From assembly GCF_002632615.1 (NCBI RefSeq), contig NZ_NITZ01000008.1:138579-202578 (forward strand): a DNA stretch of 64,000 nt, in the 5' to 3' direction. This document shows positions 28,835 to 39,269 of the stretch, in pieces. Below the pieces are notes generated by a model, which was not told the DNA's origin, ran no database searches, and worked only from the letters and a program-made list of their open reading frames with translations. The position numbers and the translations under genes were made by a program. Position 1 is the first letter of the stretch, and each line of letters opens with the position of its first letter. Source of the DNA: Xenorhabdus miraniensis (GTDB lineage: Bacteria > Pseudomonadota > Gammaproteobacteria > Enterobacterales > Enterobacteriaceae).

Positions 28835-28848
28835 TTTTATTGATGAAA

Positions 28849-30433
<1,585 letters not shown>

Positions 30434-30435
30434 GC

Positions 30436-31941
30436 TTAATTTCCTTTTACAATTTTACGTAATTTAGTCGTGCTGGCTTCTTCAAGTGCTAATCTGCCAG
30501 TTAAAAATTCTCTGTATATCGCATAACTAAACCTTGTTTTTTCTTGATAATTACTTACTTTTGTTCCTATTATTTTTGCAAAAGATTTATTCATAGATGA
30601 ACCTTCATGAATACCTATTTTCTTTCGCCAGACAATGTTTTCAGGAAGAACATTTAAACTATCTGCGTACTCACGCAAAATATTCTTCACTTCATTATTT
30701 CTAATTTTAAAGGTTGGATCTAAATTATGACATAAAGATATCAGATTGTTATTCCAAAATGGATGATATACATTCAACCCGTAACTCCTAGCGCCATGAG
30801 TAGAAAACTCACCTGTCCATTTAGTGCGGTAGAGTTGCTCAGATAATATTTTATTTGGATTGTTATAAGACTTTAATGGATCCAATATGCCACCAAATAA
30901 TAGATCAGAGCCATATCCTGTTATTAACGAATTCACCTTTCCTTTTGCTAATTCATAAACATTGAATAGTCCTGATTGAATCTCTGAAGATAACCCATCA
31001 AAGATCTCATTGTGATAAATCGCTTTTACTACACCTGAAATAATTTCATCTTCGCTCAGGATTTTAACTTCATGCTCAGTCCCTAATGCGTCTGAAACAA
31101 TTTGAGAAAATTCAAACTCATTGCTTAATTCTGTACCTATAGACCATGTCTTTACTTTTTTGAAATATTGACATGCCAAAGCAGTTACTAGACTTGAATC
31201 TAGCCCACCGGATAGTGGAATCCCTATAGACTCATTATTACTGGCTAGTCTAGAAATTGAATACCTCAAATCCATATCAATGATTTCTAAAATAAGACTT
31301 TCTTTTATTTTTAAGACATTATTTTCTATCGGTGAGGTAAATTTTTTACTTTCTATATAAGGATAATTCTGCTCGTCAAAATTTAGTGTGTTTATTGTTC
31401 CTGGTTTTAATCTTAATACATTTTTTATTGGAGAAAAGTCATCGGATTTTAGGGTGTCTCTAATAACTTCTTCTTCGGAACGGAAATCAAAAGAATTCTC
31501 ATTCTCAATACTACCAACAATTTTCAAGCTATTCGTAATCCAAAGTGTGTCAGTTTTCACTAGGCTTACTAGATTTAAACCTCGAGACTCCGTTATTATC
31601 TCTATCTTACCTTTCTTATCCTCAATAAATAAGCAAAAATCACCTTCAGCCAGAGAAAGAGAAGCGTTTCCTAATCTTTCTCGCATTAATAAAAGTACTT
31701 CGGCAGCATTTAATGCCCAAGCATTTCCTTCTATTTTCCCTAAAGTAGATCTCAAAATAGAGATGTTATAGATATCACCAATTAAAAACACGGTATATTG
31801 GTCATTCTTACTTTTGGATATATCGGAACTATTTCTAAAGAAAATAGTTCCTTTTAATAATTCCTCTGCATTGAATGAATTCGTTAATTTACTAAGTTTT
31901 TTATCATGGCTGTGTTTAACAAAACAAAACTCGGTACTCAA
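30436..31941 (-). CDS. carA: Carbapenam (beta-lactam) synthetase CarA
   Basis: The 501-residue enzyme (503 in Pectobacterium) belongs to the asparagine-synthetase B family. It uses ATP to close the beta-lactam ring of carboxymethylproline. The N-terminal half is a degenerate glutamine-amidotransferase fold lacking the catalytic Cys at residue 2 (Ser instead), and the synthetase half has the pyrophosphate loop IPLSGGLDSS (about 243), TGYGSDLLFGG (about 342) and the catalytic Lys region WRKKIGIHEGSS (about 443). Start is TTG at 31939-31941, chosen because GAGG precedes it and the alignment to CarA begins at this residue; no ATG lies nearby. It is first in the operon and is preceded by 448 bases that should hold the promoter. 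Confidence 0.96.
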   Translation of the reverse strand: MSTEFCFVKHSHDKKLSKLTNSFNAEELLKGTIFFRNSSDISKSKNDQYTVFLIGDIYNISILRSTLGKIEGNAWALNAAEVLLLMRERLGNASLSLAEGDFCLFIEDKKGKIEIITESRGLNLVSLVKTDTLWITNSLKIVGSIENENSFDFRSEEEVIRDTLKSDDFSPIKNVLRLKPGTINTLNFDEQNYPYIESKKFTSPIENNVLKIKESLILEIIDMDLRYSISRLASNNESIGIPLSGGLDSSLVTALACQYFKKVKTWSIGTELSNEFEFSQIVSDALGTEHEVKILSEDEIISGVVKAIYHNEIFDGLSSEIQSGLFNVYELAKGKVNSLITGYGSDLLFGGILDPLKSYNNPNKILSEQLYRTKWTGEFSTHGARSYGLNVYHPFWNNNLISLCHNLDPTFKIRNNEVKNILREYADSLNVLPENIVWRKKIGIHEGSSMNKSFAKIIGTKVSNYQEKTRFSYAIYREFLTGRLALEEASTTKLRKIVKGN

Positions 31942-32389
31942 TTTTTAGATCCTCGTTACAGTAGTGTTATATGGAATTACATAATAAAATTATTAGCCTT
32001 ATAAATATTGAAATAACCTAAGTCACGAAAAAAATAACAAATAAAATTAATATGATCAATATAAAATTATTGCATTTTTTAATAAAAAATTGTTTTTTAA
32101 ATCAATTTAGCAAAATTAAATATTGCAATTAATTAAATAAACGTTAAAAACAACGAGTTATATTTCATTGCAACTGTTGAAGGTTGAATTTACTTATAAG
32201 AATAATTGATATGTCATATTGCATAATGAAAATAATTCATTATTTAAATAAAATAGAAATACATTGAATAATGTTACTTTTATTATTAATTTATTAGTGA
32301 AAGAGTAAGTATATGAATATTTTTTCCATTGCAATCATATTAGAGGTACTCTTTACTGATCAAACATAAATCGCCTCATCAAAGGTGCT
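31942..32389 (-). promoter_or_regulatory. AT-rich leader and promoter region of the car operon
   Basis: This 448-base non-coding stretch separates carA from the upstream efflux gene, both on the minus strand. It is extremely AT-rich (long runs such as AATAAAATTATTA) and has no coding frame of note. No LuxR-type carR lies next to it, unlike Pectobacterium. A 13-base word, TGACTTAGGTTAT on the minus strand (32013-32025), about 70 bases before the carA start, recurs exactly at 35341-35353 in another intergenic region. No single -10/-35 pair stands out, because many AT-rich sequences would fit. Confidence 0.55.
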
Positions 32390-33577
32390 TTATGGTTTAT
32401 CGCGCCAGTGAGTCATAATGGCAGTAACACCAATAGACAAGGCAAATAACAAGGCCCCCACTAAAAATATCCATTCATAGCGATTATTAAATAACAAGAA
32501 ACTACCAACCATTGGGCCAACAGCCATGCCTGTGTACCTGATAAAATTATAAAGCCCAATCACAGTTGCTCGCTCTTCCACAAACTTTGCCAACAGTAAG
32601 GTGGCATGTGTAGGTGTTGATAGTCCCAAAGTAAAACCGTAAAAAGCCGTGACAATGATTAAAGTGGGAATACCCAATTGGTATGTTATGGAAAAAAGCA
32701 GGATTAAGAGCAAATTTAGCAAGCTGCTGATAATAAGCCCATTTTCTTTAGAAAATCGATGATTAATCAAGCGATAGCTATAACTACCAGCAACCATTGC
32801 CAAAGACATGGGGAGATACATCCAACCAATATCAGCAGGGCTGAAATCATATTCATTATTTAAGATGATGGGTAAAAAAGTCAGAAAGCAGAAATAACAA
32901 TAGAACAGCATAAAGCTAACGAAGAAAACAGATTGCGTGGTGCGGTCGGATAGAATTTTACGGAAGTGAAAGGCTGTTTTTTGATTGTTTTCTTGTTGTT
33001 CAGGTTTAGTTTCCGGTAACCAAAACAAATTTCCGATGAGCACCAATCCACCAATAATGGCAATAAACTGGAAAATAGCAACATACCCATCTAATTCAGC
33101 TAAATAGCCACCTATCAATGGCCCCGTCGCAGGAGCAAGTGTTAATAACATTTGATAGGTACTGATGGCTTTTGCACGATCCTGTCCTTCATAAAGATCG
33201 CCAATAATTGTCGCAGCAATAACGGGAATGGCAGCAATTCCAATTGCTTGCACTATCCGAAAGAAAATCAGCCAATAAATATCGGAAGTCATGGCACAGC
33301 CGATTGAACCGATAATGGAGATAGCGAGGGCAGGCAGCAGAATCGCTTTGCGGCCCTTTCGATCAGCGAGTGGGCCATATACGATTTGCATAAAAGCTAA
33401 AACGAATGTGAATGCTGACACAGTGAGATTGACTAATGGCAAGGAGGTATTGAACAACTCTTTGATGGTAGGAATAACGGGAGCATAAATATTCTGAGCC
33501 AGAGAGCCTAAAAGGGCGCTGAAGCACACCAGATAGAAGACCATTTTTACATTACGGACTGAAATATACTTATTCAT
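32390..33577 (-). CDS. Bcr/CflA-type multidrug MFS efflux transporter
   Basis: The 395-residue protein has about 12 membrane helices and the DHA1-family motif GPLADRKGRKAI (after helix 2, about 78-89), plus GPLIGGY in helix 5, both typical of proton-driven drug exporters such as Bcr. It sits directly upstream of the car operon on the same strand but is separated by 448 bases, so it has its own control. A role in exporting carbapenem or in resistance to other drugs is an inference. ATG 33577 is used since GGAG precedes it with 6-base spacing; a GTG four codons upstream is the alternative. It is divergent from a MarR regulator gene. Confidence 0.85.
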   Translation of the reverse strand: MNKYISVRNVKMVFYLVCFSALLGSLAQNIYAPVIPTIKELFNTSLPLVNLTVSAFTFVLAFMQIVYGPLADRKGRKAILLPALAISIIGSIGCAMTSDIYWLIFFRIVQAIGIAAIPVIAATIIGDLYEGQDRAKAISTYQMLLTLAPATGPLIGGYLAELDGYVAIFQFIAIIGGLVLIGNLFWLPETKPEQQENNQKTAFHFRKILSDRTTQSVFFVSFMLFYCYFCFLTFLPIILNNEYDFSPADIGWMYLPMSLAMVAGSYSYRLINHRFSKENGLIISSLLNLLLILLFSITYQLGIPTLIIVTAFYGFTLGLSTPTHATLLLAKFVEERATVIGLYNFIRYTGMAVGPMVGSFLLFNNRYEWIFLVGALLFALSIGVTAIMTHWRDKP

Positions 33578-33582
33578 CTTTT

Positions 33583-33616
33583 TCTCCACATTGTTTCCTT
33601 GGAAACAATGTGGAGA
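33583..33616. promoter_or_regulatory. Palindromic operator between efflux gene and marR-type gene
   Basis: Two 16-base arms (TCTCCACATTGTTTCC at 33583-33598 and its exact complement at 33601-33616) flank a 2-base centre. The left arm overlaps the ribosome-binding region of the efflux gene. A smaller GGAAA/TTTCC repeat lies near 33674-33686, just ahead of the regulator start. The size and place fit a MarR-family operator controlling both genes. Confidence 0.7.
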
Positions 33617-33701
33617 TTAATAAATTGGCAGATTTTGTAAAGATCTTTTTTTCCTTTTTTTGCTATGATGTCGGAAATAGTTTCCTGAGAAATAATCGTA
33701 A

Positions 33702-34169
33702 ATGACCAACAGCACAGCCCACCAACGCGAGATCCTTGCCGCCGTTAACCACTTGATACACCTGAGAGACAATATTAAGCAAAGACATGATGAAAAGACA
33801 CTCCGTGAGTATGGAATCAGTGATTATTCATTGTCTGAATTACATGTCATTCAATGTATCGGGGAATCAGGGCTATTGAATATCACCGCTATCAGTCAAA
33901 CGGTGAAAATGACCAAGGGGGCGATCTCAAAAGTGTGTGCAAAACTTCTTCAACGTTCTATGGTTGAGAAACTGAAAATGGTGGATAACCAGAAAGAAAC
34001 CTATTTCAGACTGACTCGCGAAGGGAAACGGCTATTTGATATCCATGAAAAACTGCATCAACAAGCGGAAGCAAGGTGGTTAAAAAAACTGGAAAGCTAT
34101 TCTGCGGAAGAACTGAGAATTATCAAACGATTTGTTATGGATGTCATTGGGATTGTTGAGCACCCTTGA
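33702..34169 (+). CDS. MarR-family transcriptional regulator
   Basis: The 155-residue protein is a winged helix-turn-helix regulator of the MarR family. The recognition region is seen as LLNITAISQTVKMTKGAISKVCAKLLQRSMVEKL (about 66-98), followed by the wing (DNQKETYFRLTREGKRLF) and a C-terminal dimerisation helix. MarR repressors usually respond to small aromatic ligands and control a neighbouring efflux gene. The divergent position next to the Bcr-type transporter, with a strong palindrome between them, argues that it represses that transporter and itself. Whether it also affects the car operon is unknown. Confidence 0.9.
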   Translation: MTNSTAHQREILAAVNHLIHLRDNIKQRHDEKTLREYGISDYSLSELHVIQCIGESGLLNITAISQTVKMTKGAISKVCAKLLQRSMVEKLKMVDNQKETYFRLTREGKRLFDIHEKLHQQAEARWLKKLESYSAEELRIIKRFVMDVIGIVEHP

Positions 34170-34203
34170 CAGTGACACAATGCAGAAACACTAACGAACA
34201 AGA

Positions 34204-34257
34204 GTCAGAAGCCTTAAATGCGAACAATTAAATCAGTCTCATAGCAGGCTTCTGACA
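34204..34257. other. Inverted repeat after the MarR gene
   Basis: GTCAGAAGCC (34204-34213) and GGCTTCTGAC (34248-34257) are exact complements, 34 bases apart, between the convergent MarR and XRE genes. It may be a long-loop terminator or the remains of a mobile segment. Confidence 0.4.
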
Positions 34258-34274
34258 CGTTTATCTCGTCCCAT

Positions 34275-34580
34275 TTAACAACCATTCTTCCCTATAATTG
34301 TTTCAGCAATGGGAATATATTGATCCGCGAGTTTATTAACGGAGTTATCCTCTTTTTTGTGTTTTGGGAAACAATCTTCAAAAAACCACTCAATTGGGGT
34401 ATCTAATATAGTAGAAATAACAACAAGATGGTCAATATTAATTCGATTTGTCCCTCTTTCGTAACGTGACAGTTGTTGTTGACTGATACTGAGTTGCTTT
34501 GCCAGAGCTGTTGCCGTAATGCCCAATTCTTTCCTTTTGGTTTGAATACGTCTTCCGACTAATAAGTTCGCATCTTCCAT
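34275..34580 (-). CDS. XRE-family helix-turn-helix regulator
   Basis: The 101-residue protein has a clear Cro/CI-type helix-turn-helix at about 10-65 (GRRIQTKRKELGITATALAK then QLSISQQQLSRYERG). The tail (about 75-101) carries a short hydrophobic stretch. It resembles the short MrfJ/PefK-type regulators attached to fimbrial loci in Proteus, Xenorhabdus and Photorhabdus, but no fimbrial gene is in the window. AAGGATAAAAT precedes ATG 34580. It stands alone between the MarR gene and a long gap; its targets are unknown, and it could serve either antibiotic operon. Confidence 0.85.
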   Translation of the reverse strand: MEDANLLVGRRIQTKRKELGITATALAKQLSISQQQLSRYERGTNRINIDHLVVISTILDTPIEWFFEDCFPKHKKEDNSVNKLADQYIPIAETIIGKNGC

Positions 34581-35958
34581 ATTTTATCCTTTTTAAGTCA
34601 GTAAGTTATGGCGTTATCAAGAATAATTGCCCGTAAAATAGAGCCTGCCTTGACGGATTCACTACCGTTCACGGTATGCCTATTGTTATCACCTGATTCG
34701 CCGTTTTGTTTTCTGACATTCGTATGGTTTTTTTAATGACATGATCTTTTTATTAACGTTTTGTAAAAAACAGCCCCTTACCGAGGCAAGGTGTGTTCTT
34801 CCATGATACGAATTATGTTTCTTTGTTCTGTCGTTATCTCTGCATCTCTCGGCTGCTTGATTGACGCAGGCTAAACAACACATTTTTGTTTTCCTTACGT
34901 GAGAGATAACTCATATTCTCCTAATTTTCACTTTGTGGGTTTTTATAAAAATTAATAACTCAACTAATGGATTTTTAGTAATTTTATAGACAATAAATAA
35001 GATAAATACGCAGTTAATAATAAATTCATTACTAATATTATATTAATAAGCATATATAGTTCTTATTGGTGACTTTCTTGAGGCTATAAACTGGACAAAA
35101 TATACCAAACTGTCTAGTTTAGATTTATAATCCGTAATATTGTTATTAAGTGGAATTAAATTTTGGATATGTAATTTTTTTGAAATATTAATGCTGATCA
35201 ATCTTGCAAAAATTGATTAAAATCAATTAACAACTTTTAACCAATGATACTATCTTGGCGCAATAAAATGTATGAATAACAAAAAAAATTCATATATTAT
35301 AATTGCTTAAGACAAATGTTTTGTAGTATGTAATGAAATTTGACTTAGGTTATATTATGTAGGATTATGTTTACAGTTTGGTATAAAATGTTTTGTTTTT
35401 TAATAAAATTTTATTGATTTGACTTACATAAACAGATTTGAACATTTTGGTGTATAACTATTGTCAAATTAGTATATTTTCATTAAAAAATATCACTTAA
35501 TATTACTTTTTCCACTAAATAAACTTAAAAATTATTAAAATTTTGGTTTCACTCGCACTTGTGATTACTTAGAGAAAAAAGATTTTTCTGGTTTAATGTT
35601 GAAACTTTTTTAATAAAAACAACTGGATGATAATTTGTGTCCAACGGCGTTTTTTTACCAACTTGTATTATTTTTTTCTTTGGTAATTGAACCATGAGGA
35701 ACCACGATATTGAGGTTTTTTAGTGGGAAACAACAAGGTGGAAGACGTGTTTATGAATGGTGCTAAATTAAGCGAAAAATCACCTAATAAGGCGCTATGT
35801 TGGGTGGAAAGGGGGGAAAGGAAAAGATGTTTGCTCTTGAGAAGATCATGATAAATGTAGTCAAGTAATGATAGGGGGGAGTTGTTGTGGAATTGCATTT
35901 GGTGCTTTGAACAAAAAGAAGTATGTCATTACCCCCCACAAAAATGGGATCTTTTTAC
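34581..35958. other. 1.4-kb AT-rich intergenic region
   Basis: This is the longest gene-free stretch. It is strongly AT-rich, especially 34920-35640. Short open frames occur (34689-34883 minus, 35668-35898 minus) but lack ribosome sites and resemble nothing I know. Two exact 13-base complements, TATACCAAACTGT (35101-35113) and ACAGTTTGGTATA (35373-35385), bracket a 259-base segment. TGACTTAGGTTAT at 35341 is shared with the carA leader. The region may hold regulatory DNA, an unrecognised small RNA or a decayed mobile element; I cannot tell which. Confidence 0.5.
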
Positions 35959-37191
35959 TCACTCGGTAGTGATCACTGGCGGTAGCCAACTTTTATACCC
36001 AAAAACACGACGGCCCAGAATAATCAGAACTATCCCTATAATAAAAGCGAATGAGAGAATAATCCCTATAATTTCCAGTGGACTGAAATAACTGGCTAAA
36101 AATGTGACTGCAACACCACTTGCAGGGACAGAAGACATATTCATTAGTCCAATTAAGCCAGTTGTTTTTCCGAGGTGTTCTTGAGGAATTATTTGACTTC
36201 TGACGGATCGTAAATAGACGCTAAATACACCATCAAAAGCCATCAATATTACGTAGCCAAAAAGATACATGACATAATAGGCGGAAACTGTCATCAATAT
36301 TCCAGCCAAGATCATTGCACAAAAAGAAATTGTTCCTAATGTTGATAATCCAAAGCGCTTAACAAATCGGGGAACAAAAAAGAAAGCCACAATTGTTGCT
36401 ATGGCTGCCGAAGATTGCAAAATACCAAAATAGCGTTCAGCCATATGAAATTCTTCGAGAATTACCGCTGCACTCACTACCAAGGCTGCACCATATACTA
36501 GATTAACAACCCATGTTAATCCACACAGATGCAGAAGAACCTTATTCTTCCAAAGTACTTTTGCTCCTAGCTTATTAGAGTCAATCAAGGACGTGAAACT
36601 TAGCTTATCTTTAACATTGACAGTACGTGATTTAAGAAAAAGATAATTGATTGCTGAAATAGCAAAAAGTCCTCCTGCAACAACCAATATGGCATGAATA
36701 CCACCATACAGAGATATAATAGCTGCTAGCGTTGGCCCCAGGATCTGAGTAATTTGATCAACTCCTTGAACCATAGAAAGTGCTTTAGGTAATTCTTCAG
36801 CAGGAAGATTTCGTGGCAAGAGAGATTCTGTCGATACAAAATTGAGAACATAAGCAATAGAGAGTAGTGCCATCATTATCGCTAACACAGGGAAGGTCAT
36901 ATTGGGATAGAAAAACAGCACCAAAAATGCAATCAGCATTAGTAAAGTGCGTCCAATTTCAACATTAAAAAATATTGATTTGGGATTGACCCGATCGGCA
37001 ATAAATCCAGATAAGGGGAAAAAAATCAGACGCGGTAACCATTCAATGACAAAGGCTAAAGAAGCGAACATTAATGAGCCCGTAGCCTGTAGTATCGCTA
37101 GTGGTACTGCAAAAAGTAAAAATTGGTCACATAATGTTCCAAGAAAGCGAGAGCAGATAAAACGTTTTAGGCCAAACTCATTATTATTCAT
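35959..37191 (-). CDS. MFS exporter of the ATP-grasp operon (EntS-like)
   Basis: The 410-residue membrane protein has 10-12 predicted helices and resembles the MFS_3/EntS-type exporters (GFIADRVNPKSIF after helix 2; a GPTLAAIISLYGG segment in helix 5). Such proteins export siderophores and small antibiotics. It is the last gene of a six-gene minus-strand operon and starts 43 bases after the ligase gene. ATG 37191 is used because AGGTGG lies 5 bases ahead; a GTG three codons upstream is the alternative. I infer that it secretes the product of this operon and may provide self-protection. Confidence 0.82.
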   Translation of the reverse strand: MNNNEFGLKRFICSRFLGTLCDQFLLFAVPLAILQATGSLMFASLAFVIEWLPRLIFFPLSGFIADRVNPKSIFFNVEIGRTLLMLIAFLVLFFYPNMTFPVLAIMMALLSIAYVLNFVSTESLLPRNLPAEELPKALSMVQGVDQITQILGPTLAAIISLYGGIHAILVVAGGLFAISAINYLFLKSRTVNVKDKLSFTSLIDSNKLGAKVLWKNKVLLHLCGLTWVVNLVYGAALVVSAAVILEEFHMAERYFGILQSSAAIATIVAFFFVPRFVKRFGLSTLGTISFCAMILAGILMTVSAYYVMYLFGYVILMAFDGVFSVYLRSVRSQIIPQEHLGKTTGLIGLMNMSSVPASGVAVTFLASYFSPLEIIGIILSFAFIIGIVLIILGRRVFGYKSWLPPVITTE

Positions 37192-37234
37192 TGTATCCAC
37201 CTGATAATATAGAGCCGTATTTACGGCTCATGAC

Positions 37235-38488
37235 TCATTGTTTAAACGTAAATAATGATTCTGAATATTGTTTGGTAATATTAACATGCTCTCTAAAATT
37301 TTTCTCTGGCTTACGATTTTTCCAGAAAAACTCAATGGATCCTTCTCTTGTTTTCCAGGATACTAGAGGATGTGAAATATCCAATGGTTTAGCAGTTACC
37401 TGCATATTCGTAATATATTCAGGAAGTGATGAAGGTAATATTACTTTCTCAATAATCCCTTCTTTTGCTTTTATAAAGGCAACAGCACTTAATCCTTTTG
37501 GGGAGAGTATAAATGAATCAGTGCTAAGTTTATTTAGGTGACTACTTACATGTAATTCATATGGATTGATACCATATGTTCTCTCAATGAGATCCATAAT
37601 GGTATCTCCACCTGTGCGAGCACCTACTTCAATAATTTTTACGTGTCCTTCGGGGGTAATTCGTGCTTCAAAATGAGCAATCCCAAACTTAATGCCTAAA
37701 GCTCCACAGGCGCGAATAGCAATATTTCTTAGTTCATGATCATCACTATAAACAGATGGCATGCTGTGTCCAATTTCTACGAAATGTGGTTCATCACCCA
37801 AATATTTATCAGTTACTGCTAATATTTCGTGATAATCTCCTTGATTTATTACTTCCACGCTGACTTCTTGTATCGAATTTATATATTCCTCGACCAGAAA
37901 AAGATCTTCAGGGGCATGAGCTTCACCATTAAGTGAGATAACATCTTTCACACACTGAGAAAAAGCAGACTCTATATCTTCTTCACGAGATATCTTAATC
38001 ACTCCTAAACTACCTGCCATTTCACTTGGTTTAATCACTACAGGAAGACCAATATTAGAAATGTGTTTTTTCAGTTCATCCAATTTTTGGAATTCTGCAA
38101 ACTCAGGGACGGGGAGCCCGGCCTCTTTAAGTATTTTTTTCATTAAATATTTATTGCGGCATCGTTCAATAACCTTTGTATCATTCCCGTACAAATGATA
38201 ATGCTCAGTTAAGAGTGCTGAAGCTCGTACTGTGAAATCATTCATAGGAATAACAGCTACAGGAGTTTCACCAGTTTCCTTTTCATGCTCTACCACTCTA
38301 TTAAGCACTTGTTGTGCATCAGCTACATCTCCTGATAAGTAACCATCAAAAAACTTGATAACTGAGTTTGTTCGATTTTTAGCCATGGTTATAATACGCA
38401 TTCCTCCAGAAGCTCGTAGTGCTCCTGCAAATACACGCTCTCTTAAAGAGAACTCACCACCTAAAATTAAAATATATCCTTCAGGCAT
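37235..38488 (-). CDS. ATP-grasp amino-acid ligase
   Basis: The 417-residue enzyme has an ATP-grasp fold: a pre-ATP-grasp N-terminal domain (YILILGGEFSLRERVF), an ATP-binding lid region (LPVVIKPSEMAGSLGVIKI, about 150-170), LFLVEEYI (about 200) and the metal-binding segment VKIIEVGARTGGD (about 282-294), where E and R are typical of the carboxylate-amine ligase group that includes the L-amino-acid ligase BacD and PurK-like enzymes. It probably joins two amino acids, or an amino acid and an amine, through an acyl-phosphate. A strong AGGAGG stands 5 bases before ATG 38488. It lies between the SDR gene and the exporter gene. The substrates cannot be read from sequence. Confidence 0.85.
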   Translation of the reverse strand: MPEGYILILGGEFSLRERVFAGALRASGGMRIITMAKNRTNSVIKFFDGYLSGDVADAQQVLNRVVEHEKETGETPVAVIPMNDFTVRASALLTEHYHLYGNDTKVIERCRNKYLMKKILKEAGLPVPEFAEFQKLDELKKHISNIGLPVVIKPSEMAGSLGVIKISREEDIESAFSQCVKDVISLNGEAHAPEDLFLVEEYINSIQEVSVEVINQGDYHEILAVTDKYLGDEPHFVEIGHSMPSVYSDDHELRNIAIRACGALGIKFGIAHFEARITPEGHVKIIEVGARTGGDTIMDLIERTYGINPYELHVSSHLNKLSTDSFILSPKGLSAVAFIKAKEGIIEKVILPSSLPEYITNMQVTAKPLDISHPLVSWKTREGSIEFFWKNRKPEKNFREHVNITKQYSESLFTFKQ

Positions 38489-38535
38489 AAACACCTCCTA
38501 ATTAATGAAAAAAGATAGATAAGAATTACTATAAA

Positions 38536-39264
38536 CTAAAGATCTTTTCCGATTGTCCAACCTCCATCAACAATTAATGTTGATCCTGTGATAAAACTGG
38601 CACCTTTTGATGCTAAAAAAGAGGCTGCTTGAGCTACATCTTCAGGCATTCCCAGAGAGGGTAGAAACTGCCCCTTATAAATTTTTTCTAACTGAAATTC
38701 GTCATGATAGTAACTTTCAGTTAAAGGAGTTCTAATAACCCCTGGGGCAATAGCATTGACTCTGACGTTATAACGGCCATACTCTAAAGCTAATTGTTTA
38801 GTCAGCCCTATTACTGCATGCTTAGATGATACATAAGCAGTACGGTTAGGCTCTCCTAATAATCCAGATACTGAAGCTATATTTATCACACAACCATTTA
38901 GTTTTCTTTTGATAATATTTTGACAAAAAGATTTACCTGATAAAAAACTGGCAGTAACATTAACAGAGAAAATCTTTTCCCACAGAGATAATGTTAATTC
39001 ATCAATAGGACAGATTTCTCTAGTACCTGCACAATTGACTAGCACATTATTTTCATTACTATACTCAATATTATTAATTAAATATTCTAGTTGATGAAAT
39101 TTAGTCACATCTAGTTGATGATGTTTATAGTTTTGGTGTGAAAATGCTCCATTATCAGATAAATCTATACCTTCAATATCATATCCGTCATCAAGAAATT
39201 TTTTAACTATCTCCTTGCCTATTCCACTGGAACTCCCTGTCACAATAATTTTTCCGTAATTCAT
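38536..39264 (-). CDS. Short-chain dehydrogenase/reductase (SDR)
   Basis: The 242-residue classical SDR has the nucleotide-binding motif TGSSSGIGKEI (about 10-20), an NCAG motif in place of the usual NNAG (about 77), catalytic Ser in INIASVSG and the Tyr/Lys pair in YVSSKHAVIG (about 146-150). After the active site, PGVIRTPL and the C-terminal FITGSTLIVDGGWTIG are as in the family. Acidic residues after the second strand (IEGIDLSD) favour NAD over NADP. It starts 5 bases after the upstream oxygenase gene. In this setting it could oxidise a hydroxyl group made by one of the two oxygenases. Confidence 0.88.
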   Translation of the reverse strand: MNYGKIIVTGSSSGIGKEIVKKFLDDGYDIEGIDLSDNGAFSHQNYKHHQLDVTKFHQLEYLINNIEYSNENNVLVNCAGTREICPIDELTLSLWEKIFSVNVTASFLSGKSFCQNIIKRKLNGCVINIASVSGLLGEPNRTAYVSSKHAVIGLTKQLALEYGRYNVRVNAIAPGVIRTPLTESYYHDEFQLEKIYKGQFLPSLGMPEDVAQAASFLASKGASFITGSTLIVDGGWTIGKDL

Positions 39265-39269
39265 ATTTC

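Noticed and set aside
34689..35898. Small minus-strand frames (34689-34883 and 35668-35898) in the long gap
   Set aside because: No Shine-Dalgarno, no recognisable domain, and low-complexity composition. Treated as non-coding.
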